In this document: piece after piece, positions 36,695-45,816 of the stretch
Numbering within the stretch: position 1 is the stretch's first letter
Layout of the letters: each line of letters starts with the position of its first letter
From: Flavobacterium ammoniigenes
GTDB taxonomy: Bacteria > Bacteroidota > Bacteroidia > Flavobacteriales > Flavobacteriaceae
Assembly (NCBI RefSeq): GCF_020886055.1
Contig: NZ_AP025184.1
Span: 186,001-250,000 of the forward strand
DNA: 64,000 nt
Reading direction: 5' to 3'
Translations under genes and position numbers: made by a program
Notes under the pieces: generated by a model
Seen by the model: only the letters and a program-made list of their open reading frames with translations
Databases searched by the model: none
Told to the model about the DNA's origin: nothing

Positions 36695-37567
36695 ATGAAA
36701 GCATATGTATTTCCTGGACAAGGAGCACAATTTACCGGAATGGGCAAAGAACTATATGAAAATTCACCTTTAGCCAAAGAACTTTTCGAACAAGCGAATA
36801 CTGTTTTAGGATTCCGTATTACGGACATTATGTTTGAAGGAACGGCCGAAGAGTTAAAAGAAACCAAAGTGACACAACCTGCGGTTTTTTTACACTCGGT
36901 TATTTTAGCTAAAACCTTAGCCGATTTTAAACCAGAAATGGTGGCGGGACACTCTTTAGGAGAATTTTCTGCATTAGTTGCTAATGGTGCTTTGTCTTTT
37001 GAAGACGGATTGAAATTAGTTTCACAAAGAGCTTTAGCCATGCAAAAAGCCTGCGAAATTACCCCTTCAACTATGGCAGCCGTTTTAAATTTAGAAGATA
37101 CAATTGTAGAGGCTATTTGCGCTTCAATTGATGGCGTGGTGGTAGCTGCTAATTACAACTGTCCTGGACAATTAGTAATTTCTGGCGAATACAAAGCGGT
37201 GGAATTGGCTTGTGAAAAAATGAAAGAAGCAGGTGCAAAACGCGCATTAATTTTACCAGTCGGCGGTGCTTTCCATTCGCCTATGATGGAGCCTGCAAGA
37301 GAAGAATTAGCAGCAGCTATTGAAGCAACTACTTTCTCAACTCCAATATGCCCTGTTTATCAAAATGTAACTGCCAATGCAGTATCGGATCCATCTGAAA
37401 TAAAGAAAAACCTGATTATTCAGTTGACGGCTCCTGTAAAATGGACCCAATCAGTGCAACAAATGATTGCAGATGGTGCCACTAGTTTTACTGAAGTAGG
37501 ACCAGGAAAAGTGTTAGCCGGTCTAATAGGAAAAATTGACAAAGAAGCTGTCACAGCTAATGCCTAA
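36695..37567 (+). CDS. fabD: Malonyl-CoA:ACP transacylase FabD
   Basis: Transfers malonyl from CoA to acyl carrier protein to start fatty acid elongation. The nucleophile is S87 in GHSLGE, R112 (SQRALAM) binds the malonyl carboxylate, and the catalytic His is H194 (GAFHSPMM). The N-terminal FPGQGAQ loop is intact. Length 290 is normal. It lies alone, not in a fab cluster, with a terminator after it. Confidence 0.96.
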   Translation: MKAYVFPGQGAQFTGMGKELYENSPLAKELFEQANTVLGFRITDIMFEGTAEELKETKVTQPAVFLHSVILAKTLADFKPEMVAGHSLGEFSALVANGALSFEDGLKLVSQRALAMQKACEITPSTMAAVLNLEDTIVEAICASIDGVVVAANYNCPGQLVISGEYKAVELACEKMKEAGAKRALILPVGGAFHSPMMEPAREELAAAIEATTFSTPICPVYQNVTANAVSDPSEIKKNLIIQLTAPVKWTQSVQQMIADGATSFTEVGPGKVLAGLIGKIDKEAVTANA

Positions 37568-37587
37568 ATAGCAGATAACAAAGTAAC

Positions 37588-37622
37588 AAATCCTCATAGA
37601 TTACATTTATGAGGATTTTTTT
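37588..37622 (+). terminator. fabD terminator
   Basis: Stem AATCCTCATA / TATGAGGATT with a 9-nt loop and T run, 21 nt after the fabD stop. Confidence 0.8.
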
Positions 37623-37629
37623 ATTTTTG
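37622..37629 (+). promoter_or_regulatory. -7 box of M23 peptidase gene
   Basis: TATTTTTG immediately after the fabD terminator and 16 nt before the ATG at 37646. Confidence 0.4.
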
Positions 37630-37645
37630 GAAATACAAAAAAAAT

Positions 37646-38317
37646 ATGAAAACAATAATCGAACTACTAAGTGGTTGCGAAGCCTCAAAAGTGATAGCGC
37701 CCCATATTCCGTATTCTGAATACGTTCCGTTGGATTTATCCATTTCAAATACAAGAATTCACAATCTAGCAACAGCTGAAGAGTATGGTGTTTTTATTCA
37801 AAATCATTTGGAGGCCAATAATGGGAAAATAGCTTTTGGGGGCTACCAAGAAATTCGCAATTTATACCAAAGAAGTAGTGTTTTTAAAGCTGAAAATACC
37901 GAAGAACGCAACATTCATATTGGACTAGATTTATGGATTAATGAATCGGCTTCGGTTCATGCTGCATTAGGTGGAACGATTCACAGTTTGCAAAACAATA
38001 CCGCTTTAGGCGATTATGGTCCAACGATTATTATTGAGCACGAATTAGAAGGTGTTGTTTTTCATACGCTGTACGGTCATTTAAGCGAAGAGAGTTTGAA
38101 AGGAAAGCATGTTGGAGATCGTATTGCACAAGGCGAGCAATTTGCCAATTTAGGCTTACCTCCCATCAATGGTGATTATGCACCGCATTTGCACTTTCAA
38201 ATAATCATTGATATGGAATACAAACAAGGTGATTATCCAGGAGTTTGTAGTTCAACTACATTGAATCATTACAGTACTAATTGCCCTAACCCGAATGTAC
38301 TATTAAAAATAAATTAG
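37646..38317 (+). CDS. M23-family (LytM-like) peptidase, cytoplasmic form
   Basis: A 223-residue protein whose second half is an M23 domain: first zinc-site motif NIHIGLDLW (HxxxD), then TIIIEHELEGVVFHTLYGHL and the final HLHFQ. These are the metal ligands of lysostaphin-type endopeptidases that cut peptidoglycan cross-links. Unusually, no signal peptide or membrane anchor is present at the N-terminus (MKTIIELLSGCEASKVIAPH), so its location and target are unclear. Its last 4 nt overlap the convergent galE. Confidence 0.83.
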   Translation: MKTIIELLSGCEASKVIAPHIPYSEYVPLDLSISNTRIHNLATAEEYGVFIQNHLEANNGKIAFGGYQEIRNLYQRSSVFKAENTEERNIHIGLDLWINESASVHAALGGTIHSLQNNTALGDYGPTIIIEHELEGVVFHTLYGHLSEESLKGKHVGDRIAQGEQFANLGLPPINGDYAPHLHFQIIIDMEYKQGDYPGVCSSTTLNHYSTNCPNPNVLLKIN

Positions 38318-39327
38318 CTTCTAATTTTTTGTTCCCATTTCCAGGCACTCGCCATGGCTTCCTCAAGAGTTGATTCGGCTTTCCAACCCAAAATAGTATT
38401 GGCTTTATGAGTATTGGCATAGGCCTCGGTGATATCACCTTCTCTACGCGCCACAATTTTATAAGGCAATTTTTGTCCGCTTACTTTTTCAAAAGAATGT
38501 ATAACCTCTAAAACAGAACTTCCTTTACCAGTCCCTAAATTAAAGGTTTCTACTTTGGCTACATTCTTTTTGTTCAACAAACGTTGCATGGCAATCACAT
38601 GGGCTTTCGCCAAATCTACTACATGAATGTAATCGCGAACAGCTGTGCCATCTGGGGTTGGATAATCATTTCCATACACTGATAATTCTTGACGCAAACC
38701 AATTCCAGTTTGGGTAATAAACGGAACTAAATTTTGCGGAACACCCAAAGGCAACTCTCCAATTTCAGCAGAAGGATGCGAACCTATTGGATTAAAATAA
38801 CGCAATAAAATGGCGTTAATATGGGTAGCTTTTGCAGCATCAGTTATGATTTCTTCACCAATTTGTTTGGTATTACCATAGGGTGACATGGCCGTTTGAA
38901 CTGACGAATCTTCGGTAATGGGCATCGTTTCGGCTTGACCATAAACGGTACAAGAGGAACTAAATATTAAATTAGCAGTAGCTTTTTTTTCCAATTCTTG
39001 CAAAATATACACCAATACATTGATGTTGTTTTCATAATACAACAATGGATTTCCAACACTCTCTCCTACTGCTTTGGAAGCCGCAAAATGAATCACTCCT
39101 TCAATATCGGTATGGCGATTAAAAAAATCACTTACCTTCTGTTTGTCACGCAAATCCAATTGCTCAAAAGCGGGAACTATACCAGTGATATTTTGAATAC
39201 CATCCAAAACAGATAATGAAGTATTGGATAAATTATCTACTACAATTACTTCGAAACCCTCATTTTGTAGTTCGACAACGGTGTGCGAACCAATAAAACC
39301 GAAACCTCCAGTTACCAATATTTTCAT
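38314..39327 (-). CDS. galE: UDP-glucose 4-epimerase
   Basis: Interconverts UDP-glucose and UDP-galactose, supplying surface polysaccharide precursors. The Rossmann loop GGFGFIGSHT (7-16) binds NAD; the catalytic residues are in SSSCTVYG (about 123-130) and Y150-x3-K154 (YGNTK). Length 337 is standard. It lies 22 nt behind the DegT-family aminotransferase on the same strand, and the pair probably serves sugar-nucleotide synthesis for LPS or capsule. Confidence 0.94.
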   Translation of the reverse strand: MKILVTGGFGFIGSHTVVELQNEGFEVIVVDNLSNTSLSVLDGIQNITGIVPAFEQLDLRDKQKVSDFFNRHTDIEGVIHFAASKAVGESVGNPLLYYENNINVLVYILQELEKKATANLIFSSSCTVYGQAETMPITEDSSVQTAMSPYGNTKQIGEEIITDAAKATHINAILLRYFNPIGSHPSAEIGELPLGVPQNLVPFITQTGIGLRQELSVYGNDYPTPDGTAVRDYIHVVDLAKAHVIAMQRLLNKKNVAKVETFNLGTGKGSSVLEVIHSFEKVSGQKLPYKIVARREGDITEAYANTHKANTILGWKAESTLEEAMASAWKWEQKIRS

Positions 39328-39349
39328 TTGCTTTTGCGTATTGAATTTA

Positions 39350-40483
39350 CTATTTGTTTAAAAATTCCAGAATACTTTGCGTAATGAATTGAATTTGTTC
39401 ATCATCCAATTCGGTATGCATAGGTAACGAAATGACCTCTTTCACTAATTGATTGGTTACCGGAAAGTCTTCTTCTTTGTAACGGGCATCGGCATAGGCT
39501 TTTTGACTGTGCAATGGAATAGGGTAGTAAATTGCACAAGGAATTCCTTTGTCCAGTAAGTGTTGCATCAATCCATTTCGATCTGCATCAATAATTCGTA
39601 AGGTATATTGATGAAAAACGTGACAATCACAAATTTCACAAATACTAGGCGCGATAATGTTTTTATGACCTTCCAACGCAGCTGTGTATTTTCTAGCCGC
39701 ATTTTGTCTTGCTTTACTGTATTGATCTAACAAGGGCAATTTGGCATTCAAAACCGCAGCTTGAATACTATCCAATCTAGAATTTACACCCACAACATCA
39801 TGGTGGTATCTTTCGTACATTCCGTGATTCACAATCCCACGAAGCGTGTGCGCTAAAGTATCATCATTGGTAAAAATAGCACCACCATCGCCGTAACATC
39901 CTAAATTTTTAGAAGGAAAAAAAGAAGTTGCACCCACATGACCTATCGTTCCAGCTTTCTTTTTCGTTCCATCCGAAAACTTACAATTGGCTCCAATCGC
40001 TTGCGCATTATCCTCTATTACATATAAGTTATGTTCTTTGGCCAAAGCCATAATTGCTTCCATATTGGCCGCGCGTCCAAACAAATGCACTGGTACAATG
40101 GCTTTTGTTTTTGGCGTAATAGCTTTCCTGATTTTATCAATATTGATGTTCATATTGTACATATCTACATCAACCAAAACAGGAGTTAATTGTAGCAAAG
40201 CTATTACTTCAACAGTTGCAGCAAAGGTAAAATCAGCCGTTATTACTTCATCTCCGGGTTGCAATCCCAATCCCATCATCGCAATTTGCAACGCATCGGT
40301 ACCATTGGCACAAGGAATCACGTGTTTCACTCCTAAATAATCTTCTAATGATTTTTGGAATGCATGAACCTGCGGTCCGTTGATATAGGCATTGGTATCT
40401 AAAACTTCTTGAATTGAAGTATTTACAGTATCTTTTATCGCATCGTATTGACCTTTTAAGTCAACCATTTGAATTTTTTTCAT
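39350..40483 (-). CDS. DegT/DnrJ/EryC1/StrS-family aminotransferase
   Basis: PLP-dependent sugar aminotransferase of 377 residues. The PLP lysine is K192 in SFFPSKNLGCYGDGG, with VIEDNAQAIGA carrying the cofactor Asp. Family members aminate keto-sugar nucleotides for LPS, glycan or antibiotic synthesis (for example WlbE/WbpE-like UDP-ManNAc/GlcNAc3A pathways). The exact sugar cannot be told. Same strand as galE, and divergent from waaA across a 151-bp gap, which suggests an envelope-glycan context. Confidence 0.9.
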   Translation of the reverse strand: MKKIQMVDLKGQYDAIKDTVNTSIQEVLDTNAYINGPQVHAFQKSLEDYLGVKHVIPCANGTDALQIAMMGLGLQPGDEVITADFTFAATVEVIALLQLTPVLVDVDMYNMNINIDKIRKAITPKTKAIVPVHLFGRAANMEAIMALAKEHNLYVIEDNAQAIGANCKFSDGTKKKAGTIGHVGATSFFPSKNLGCYGDGGAIFTNDDTLAHTLRGIVNHGMYERYHHDVVGVNSRLDSIQAAVLNAKLPLLDQYSKARQNAARKYTAALEGHKNIIAPSICEICDCHVFHQYTLRIIDADRNGLMQHLLDKGIPCAIYYPIPLHSQKAYADARYKEEDFPVTNQLVKEVISLPMHTELDDEQIQFITQSILEFLNK

Positions 40484-40634
40484 TTACTTTTTGTTTAAGA
40501 TGGGAAGATTTATAATTAAAATTCCATTTAAAGTGAATCCATTTGAAAAACGAAAAACAAAAATAGGTATTTAATGAGTGCTAACCAATCAAAATAAAAT
40601 AAAGAAACTGTATTTTAGCACCAAAATTTGGGGT

Positions 40635-41861
40635 ATGCATTTTATTTACAGTATAATTGTTGCTATTGCTGGACTATTGTTACAGATCGTCGCTGTCTTT
40701 GTGCCAAAAATCAAACTATTTGTATCAGGAAGAGAAGGTGTATTCCCTACCTTAAAAGCCAAAATCAAAACCGAAGACAAAACGATTTGGTTTCATGCCG
40801 CTTCTCTAGGTGAATACGAACAGGGTTTACCTGTGATTGAAAAAATAAAAGAGAAATATCCCACTCACAAAATTATTGTAAGCTTTTTTTCGCCTTCAGG
40901 GTATGAAGTTAGAAAAAACAATACCGTTGCAGACGTAACCGTTTATTTACCTCTAGATACCATAAACAATGCAAAAAAGTTCATTGAATTGGTCCATCCA
41001 GAAATGGCTTTTTTCATAAAATATGAATTTTGGCCGAATTATTTGAGCGAATTAAAAAAGCGAAATATTCCAACCTATTTGATTTCAGGAATTTTTAGAG
41101 AAAAACAAGCTTTCTTTAGATGGTATGGCGGATTTTACAGAAAAGCGCTAGAATCATTTACCCATTTCTTTGTCCAAAACGAAAGTTCATTACAGCTTCT
41201 TCAACGCTTAGGAATACAGAACGCAACTATTTCTGGAGACACTCGTTTTGACAGAGTCGCATCTATTGTAGAAAAAAACAATAGTTTGGATTATATAGGG
41301 CGATTTAAAGCCAATAAAACAACCATCGTTATTGGAAGTTCTTGGCCTAAAGATGAAGAATTATTGCTGGATTATATTAATTCTAGTACACAAGATTGCA
41401 AATTTATTATTGCGCCACATAACATAAAACCGGAACAAATACAATATTTTAAATCCAATTGTACCAAAAAAACACTTTTGTTTTCAGAAAAAGAAAATAA
41501 AGACATGGCTAATTATGATGTTTTTATCATTGACACTATCGGAATCTTAACTAAAATTTACAGTTATGCCGATATTGCCTATGTAGGAGGTGGATTTGGT
41601 CATCCCGGAGTACATAACATCTTGGAACCGGCTACTTTTGGAATCCCAATAGTGATTGGTCCCAATTATTCGCATTTTGCCGAAGCAATAGATTTGGTTC
41701 GTTTAGGAGGTTGTATTTCTATCAAAAATTCAGAACAACTAAACGCTATTTTGAATGAATTAATAGTGGATAGTGAATCCAGAAAATGTAAAGGTTCCAT
41801 CAGCACAAATTTTGTCCAAAACAACGCAGGCGCAGTAGCCAGAATTATGAAAAAAATATAG
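40635..41861 (+). CDS. waaA: 3-deoxy-D-manno-octulosonic acid transferase (Kdo transferase)
   Basis: Membrane-anchored GT30 glycosyltransferase adding Kdo to lipid A precursor. It has one N-terminal membrane anchor (about 3-24), then the catalytic Glu motif FHAASLGEYEQG, KYEFWPNYL and the C-terminal YVGGGFGHPGVHNILEPATFG that binds CMP-Kdo. The preferred start, ATG 40635, gives 408 residues starting directly at the anchor; a TTG/GTG-type extension of 19 residues from 40578 is possible but less likely. Confidence 0.93.
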   Translation: MHFIYSIIVAIAGLLLQIVAVFVPKIKLFVSGREGVFPTLKAKIKTEDKTIWFHAASLGEYEQGLPVIEKIKEKYPTHKIIVSFFSPSGYEVRKNNTVADVTVYLPLDTINNAKKFIELVHPEMAFFIKYEFWPNYLSELKKRNIPTYLISGIFREKQAFFRWYGGFYRKALESFTHFFVQNESSLQLLQRLGIQNATISGDTRFDRVASIVEKNNSLDYIGRFKANKTTIVIGSSWPKDEELLLDYINSSTQDCKFIIAPHNIKPEQIQYFKSNCTKKTLLFSEKENKDMANYDVFIIDTIGILTKIYSYADIAYVGGGFGHPGVHNILEPATFGIPIVIGPNYSHFAEAIDLVRLGGCISIKNSEQLNAILNELIVDSESRKCKGSISTNFVQNNAGAVARIMKKI

Positions 41862-41986
41862 TGTCTTTTTTTGTTGAAAAATGGGAGCATTTACAAATAT
41901 TTGGCCTTTTTGAACAAAAAGAGGAGAAATTGTCGAATATTATTTAAAAAAAAAATGAAAAAATATTTTACATATTAAAAATTTTA

Positions 41987-41994
41987 TATCTTTG
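41987..41994 (+). promoter_or_regulatory. -7 box of small lipoprotein gene
   Basis: TATCTTTG, 37 nt before the ATG, after a very A/T-rich stretch. No -33 TTG in the usual window. Confidence 0.45.
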
Positions 41995-42031
41995 CCACGA
42001 ATTAATAATTAACCTTTTATAATAAATTAAG

Positions 42032-42214
42032 ATGAAAAAAGTATTTTTAAGTTTAGCTGTTGTTGCTGTTTTAACTGTTGTATCTTGTAAAAAAGCTGAA
42101 GCTCCTGCTGAAGAAGTAGCTGTAGATACTACTGCTGTTGCTGTTGACACTGCTGCTGTTGATACTGCTGCTGTTGATACTGCTGCTGTTGATACTGCTG
42201 CTGCTGCAAAGTAA
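42032..42214 (+). CDS. Small lipoprotein with AAVDT repeats
   Basis: A 60-residue protein: signal peptide with lipobox VVSC (lipidated Cys at about 19), then KKAEAPAEE and a low-complexity tail made of repeated AAVDT units, ending AAAAK. The DNA holds three perfect tandem 15-bp units (42152-42196) and degenerate units before and after. A -7 box and a clear terminator frame the gene, so it is likely real and probably well expressed as a short mRNA. No function is known; the acidic, Ala/Val-rich tail should be extended or disordered. The reverse-strand frame over it is a by-product of the repeat. Confidence 0.8.
   Translation: MKKVFLSLAVVAVLTVVSCKKAEAPAEEVAVDTTAVAVDTAAVDTAAVDTAAVDTAAAAK
42152..42196 (+). 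repeat. Three perfect 15-bp tandem repeats in lipoprotein gene
   Basis: Unit GCTGCTGTTGATACT occurs three times without mismatch, in frame, encoding AAVDT; imperfect units flank it. Copy number may vary by slippage without a frameshift, since the unit is a multiple of three. Confidence 0.9.
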
Positions 42215-42238
42215 TTAATTACTACACAGAAAAAAAAT

Positions 42239-42270
42239 AAGCCGTACACTTAGTGTAACGGCTTTTTTTT
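42239..42270 (+). terminator. Terminator of small lipoprotein gene
   Basis: Hairpin AAGCCGTACACT / AGTGTAACGGCTT with a one-base bulge, followed by eight Ts, 25 nt after the stop. Confidence 0.8.
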
Positions 42271-42303
42271 ATTTAGGATAATTCGTTTTCTAAGTATTTT
42301 TGA

Positions 42304-42651
42304 TTAATCCGTGAAAATAACATCATTTGACGAAAAGTCCAATACTTCTGAAATTGAGGCATATTTTACAATTTCAGCAATTCCTTTTTCTAATCGAAGT
42401 TCTGTAGTATACTTTCTACTTGTTGCAAAGTGCTCTCCATCTAACAATACCTTAAAATAGTATTTCCCTTTCGTTGACTTAAATTTTAAGAACGTAGCCT
42501 GGCTTGTATTCAATTTGAACTTTTCTATTGCTTCTTCCCCTTCGAATTTAAGTTCGTAACTCAAACTTGTAAATATCGTCTTCCCTTTTCGTGAAGCAAA
42601 TACAAATTTATATTCGTCGTTAAATCGTTTTGTAATTACAAAAGTTCCCAT
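42304..42651 (-). CDS. DUF1508 (YegP-like) protein
   Basis: A 115-residue protein with two copies of the DUF1508 motif: an N-terminal unit (GTFVITKRFNDEYKFVFASR, then KGKTIFTS) and a second unit (GKYYFKVLLDGEHFATSRKY). Small, soluble and without catalytic residues; E. coli YegP is the known relative and has no assigned biochemical role. Immediately before the ATG a small inverted repeat CCGG-6 nt-CCGG stands out from the AT-rich surroundings. tRNA-Leu and its terminator lie upstream. Confidence 0.85.
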   Translation of the reverse strand: MGTFVITKRFNDEYKFVFASRKGKTIFTSLSYELKFEGEEAIEKFKLNTSQATFLKFKSTKGKYYFKVLLDGEHFATSRKYTTELRLEKGIAEIVKYASISEVLDFSSNDVIFTD

Positions 42652-42704
42652 ATAGCTATCCGGCCAAAACCGGTGTCAATTTAATCATTGTACAAAAAAC
42701 AAAA

Positions 42705-42730
42705 AAAGCCTCTTCAATTGAAGAGGCTTT
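42705..42730 (-). terminator. Terminator of tRNA-Gly/tRNA-Leu transcript
   Basis: Perfect 11-bp stem AAAGCCTCTTC / GAAGAGGCTTT with loop AATT and T run on the minus strand, 3 nt beyond the tRNA-Leu 3' end. Confidence 0.85.
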
Positions 42731-42732
42731 AG

Positions 42733-42818
42733 TACTCAGAGCGGGACTTGAACCCGCACGAACATTGCTGTTCACTGGATTTTAAGTCCAGCGTGTCTAC
42801 CAATTTCACCATCCGAGC
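42733..42818 (-). tRNA. tRNA-Leu (anticodon UAA)
   Basis: An 86-nt class II tRNA on the minus strand. Acceptor GCTCGGA/TCTGAGT, D arm with GGTGAAATTGGTAGACACG, anticodon stem CTGGA/TCCAG with loop CTTAAAA (anticodon TAA), long variable arm, T loop GTTCAAG. CCA is not encoded. The end pair G1-U72 is a wobble. Confidence 0.95.
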
Positions 42819-42833
42819 ATTGTATGGTTTTGG

Positions 42834-42906
42834 AGCGAAAAACGGGGCTCGAACCCGCGACCTCGACCTTGGCAAGGTCGCGCTCTACCAACTGAGCTAT
42901 TTTCGC
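42834..42906 (-). tRNA. tRNA-Gly (anticodon GCC)
   Basis: A 73-nt cloverleaf on the minus strand: acceptor GCGAAAA/TTTTCGC, anticodon stem CGACC/GGTCG with loop TTGCCAA (anticodon GCC), T loop GTTCGAG. It lies 15 nt upstream of tRNA-Leu in the same transcript. CCA not encoded. Confidence 0.96.
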
Positions 42907-42956
42907 ATTTTCAATTCTTAAGAAAGAATCGCGATACTTGTTCTGTATTGCGGATG

Positions 42957-42986
42957 CAAATTTAATACATTAATTCAATTACACAA
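42957..42986 (-). promoter_or_regulatory. Promoter of tRNA-Gly(GCC)/tRNA-Leu(UAA)
   Basis: TAAATTTG (42957-42964, minus strand) with TTG at 42984-42986, spacer 19 nt; about 50 nt before the tRNA-Gly 5' end. Confidence 0.65.
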
Positions 42987-43051
42987 GCCTTTTCTACAAA
43001 AAAATAGCCACATAAGCTTAATCTTCTGATAACGTAAACTTTAAATGAAAA

Positions 43052-45658
43052 CTATTTTTTAGTCAGCATTCTTTTTATTTCATTCAGCTTCATCAAAGCC
43101 TCCATTGGCGTAATCGTATTGATATCTAAATTCAGAATTTCGTCTTTTATTTCTTCTAAAAGAGGGTCGTCTAAATTGAAAAAACTCATTTGCATTTCGT
43201 CCTTCGCTTCTTTTATTCCATTAAGCGCATCATTCGAATGGTTCTTTTCTAATTTCTTCAATAACTTTTGTGCTTTCAAAATTACAATCTGAGGCATTCC
43301 GGCCATTTTAGCCACATGAATTCCAAAACTATGCGCACTGCCTCCTTTTACCAACTTTCGAACAAAAAGAACTGTGTCTTTCAATTCTTTGACCGCTACA
43401 TTATAATTTTGAATTCTTGGCAGCGATTCACTCATTTCATTTAATTCGTGATAATGTGTCGCAAAAAGTGTTTTGGGTTGTGCTGGATGCTCGTGTAGAA
43501 ACTCAGCGATGGCCCAAGCAATCGAAATTCCATCGTAGGTACTTGTTCCCCTTCCGATTTCGTCCAAAAGCACTAAACTTCTATCCGAAATATTATTCAA
43601 AATGGAAGCGGTTTCGTTCATTTCGACCATGAAGGTCGATTCGCCCATTGAAATATTATCGCTTGCGCCAACTCTTGTGAAAATTTTATCTACAATTCCC
43701 ATTCTAACGCTCTCTGCCGGAACAAAACTTCCCATTTGAGCCAAGAGTACAATTAAAGCCGTTTGACGTAAAATAGCTGATTTTCCAGACATATTAGGTC
43801 CCGTAATCATTATCAATTGTTGTGATTCTCTATCCAAGAACACATCATTAGAAATGTACGGTGTTCCAACCGGTAATTGTTTCTCAATCACGGGGTGTCT
43901 TCCTTCTTTTATTTCCAATTCGAAACTATCGTCAATTTCTGGGCAAACATATTTATTCTCAATTGCCAATTGTGTAAACGAACATAAACAATCCAATTGC
44001 GCGATTAAATTCGCATTCATTTGAACCGGTTTGATGTAGGTACTAATCCATTGCACCAATTGTTCAAACAATTCCGATTCAATTTTGTGTATTTTTTCTT
44101 CGGCTCCTAGAATCTTGGTTTCGTATTCCTTTAATTCTTCGGTAATATAACGCTCCGCATTAACCAAAGTTTGTTTGCGAATCCATTCTTCCGGTACTTT
44201 ATCTTTGTGTGTATTTCGTACTTCGATATAATATCCAAAAACATTATTGAATGAAATTTTCAATGACGAAATTCCAGTTCGCTCCGATTCCCTTCTTTCA
44301 ATTCCTTCCAGAAACTCCTTTCCTGAAGTCGAAATAGCACGTAATTCATCTAATTCGGTATTCACACCTGTAGCAATAGCACTTCCTTTAGCAATAGCCA
44401 CTGGCGCTTCTTGATTCAGTGTGGTTTTTATTTTTTCACGTAATAAATCGCAACTATGCAAATGATCTCCAATTACCTTTACGGCTTCCTGTGGACTTTG
44501 CAAAGCCAAGGCTTTAATTGGAAGTATAGCATCCAAGGATTCTTTTAAATAAACCACCTCCCGAGGCGAAACTTTTCCAGCTGCAATTTTCGAAATCAAA
44601 CGTTCCAAATCTGAAATTTGTTTAATTTGTGACTGAATGCTTTTTAAAATTTCTTGATTTTCTTTCAAATAGGCCACAACTTGATGGCGACTTTGAATCT
44701 TAGTTGCATCTTTCAATGGCAAAGCCAACCAGCGTTTTAATAACCGCCCACCCATTGGCGAAAGGGTTCTATCGATAACATCAAGTAAAGTAACCGCATT
44801 TGGATTATAGCTATGGTATAATTCAAGGTTTCGAATGGTAAATCGGTCCATCCAAACATAAGCATCCTCAGCAATCCTTTGAATAGAAGTTATATGTTGA
44901 ACTTTGTTATGCTGTGTTTCGGATAAATAATACAAAATAGCTCCCGAAGCTATAATTCCTTCCTTTAACTCTTCAATTCCAAAGCCTTTCAATGAAACGG
45001 TTTGGAAATGTTTGGTTAAAGTTTCAAATGCGTAATCTTCTTTGTACAACCAATCTTCTAGATAAAAACTATGATAATCCTCTCCAAAAGCGGCTTTGAA
45101 ATCATTTTTATTATTCTTAGGCACCAAAACTTCACTTGGGCTAAAATTCTGTAGTAATTTATCAATGTACTCTGCGTTCCCTTGTGCAGTCAAAAACTCA
45201 CCTGTAGAAACATCTAGAAAAGAAACTCCAATTGACTTATTAGAAAAATAAATGGAAGCCAAAAAATTATTGACTTTAGACTGTAAAACCTCATCGTTCA
45301 TAGAAACACCCGGCGTAACCAACTCGGTAACACCACGTTTCACAATAGTTTTAGTCATTTTTGGATCTTCCAATTGATCGCAAATTGCTACACGCAAACC
45401 CGCTTTAACTAATTTAGGTAAATACGTATTTAACGAATGGTGTGGAAAACCCGCTAAAGCAGTTTCGGTTTCAGAACCCGCTCCTCTTTTGGTCAATACA
45501 ATTCCGAGAATTTTAGAAGCCCTTACAGCATCTTCGCCAAAAGTTTCATAAAAATCTCCTACACGAAACAGCAAACAAGCATCAGGGTATTTTGCCTTGA
45601 TTTCGTTATATTGTTTCATTAACGGAGTTTCCTTTGCTACTTTTTCTTTTGCTGCCAA
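43052..45658 (-). CDS. mutS: DNA mismatch repair protein MutS
   Basis: Mismatch-recognition ATPase. The mismatch-binding motif is present near the start ([16 protein letters not shown], Phe-x-Glu), then connector, core and clamp regions, and the ATPase with Walker [10 protein letters not shown], Walker [17 protein letters not shown] and the ATHYHEL segment. There is no ATG before the conserved N-terminus. The frame is open to TTG 45682, but the TTG at 45658 (reading LAAKEK, where relatives start MAAKEK) is the more likely start, giving 868 residues. It is a single-gene unit as far as seen. Confidence 0.93.
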   Translation of the reverse strand: MAAKEKVAKETPLMKQYNEIKAKYPDACLLFRVGDFYETFGEDAVRASKILGIVLTKRGAGSETETALAGFPHHSLNTYLPKLVKAGLRVAICDQLEDPKMTKTIVKRGVTELVTPGVSMNDEVLQSKVNNFLASIYFSNKSIGVSFLDVSTGEFLTAQGNAEYIDKLLQNFSPSEVLVPKNNKNDFKAAFGEDYHSFYLEDWLYKEDYAFETLTKHFQTVSLKGFGIEELKEGIIASGAILYYLSETQHNKVQHITSIQRIAEDAYVWMDRFTIRNLELYHSYNPNAVTLLDVIDRTLSPMGGRLLKRWLALPLKDATKIQSRHQVVAYLKENQEILKSIQSQIKQISDLERLISKIAAGKVSPREVVYLKESLDAILPIKALALQSPQEAVKVIGDHLHSCDLLREKIKTTLNQEAPVAIAKGSAIATGVNTELDELRAISTSGKEFLEGIERRESERTGISSLKISFNNVFGYYIEVRNTHKDKVPEEWIRKQTLVNAERYITEELKEYETKILGAEEKIHKIESELFEQLVQWISTYIKPVQMNANLIAQLDCLCSFTQLAIENKYVCPEIDDSFELEIKEGRHPVIEKQLPVGTPYISNDVFLDRESQQLIMITGPNMSGKSAILRQTALIVLLAQMGSFVPAESVRMGIVDKIFTRVGASDNISMGESTFMVEMNETASILNNISDRSLVLLDEIGRGTSTYDGISIAWAIAEFLHEHPAQPKTLFATHYHELNEMSESLPRIQNYNVAVKELKDTVLFVRKLVKGGSAHSFGIHVAKMAGMPQIVILKAQKLLKKLEKNHSNDALNGIKEAKDEMQMSFFNLDDPLLEEIKDEILNLDINTITPMEALMKLNEIKRMLTKK

Positions 45659-45782
45659 ATCAAATGTTTTAATCAAATTCAAATAAGAGAGCGAATTTAT
45701 AGATTTTATAGCGAATAACGAACAGATATAAAATTTTATCTGTTTTTAAGTAAAATTTAAGATTTAGTTTCCAATTTTTATA

Positions 45783-45790
45783 TAGATTTG
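45783..45790 (+). promoter_or_regulatory. -7 box of DUF1573 gene
   Basis: TAGATTTG, 26 nt before the ATG at 45817; no suitable -33 TTG found. Confidence 0.4.
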
Positions 45791-45816
45791 TGTTCAAATT
45801 TTTAATTTAAGAAATC

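Noticed and set aside
41905..41930. Hairpin-like CCTTTTTGAACAAAAAGAGG after waaA as a terminator
   Set aside because: The loop would have only two bases and the stem is almost all A-T; not convincing.
41968..42249. Reverse-strand frame over the small lipoprotein, rich in Ala/Val/Ser/Thr
   Set aside because: It is the antisense reading of the 15-bp repeats. The plus-strand frame has a lipobox, a -7 box and a terminator.
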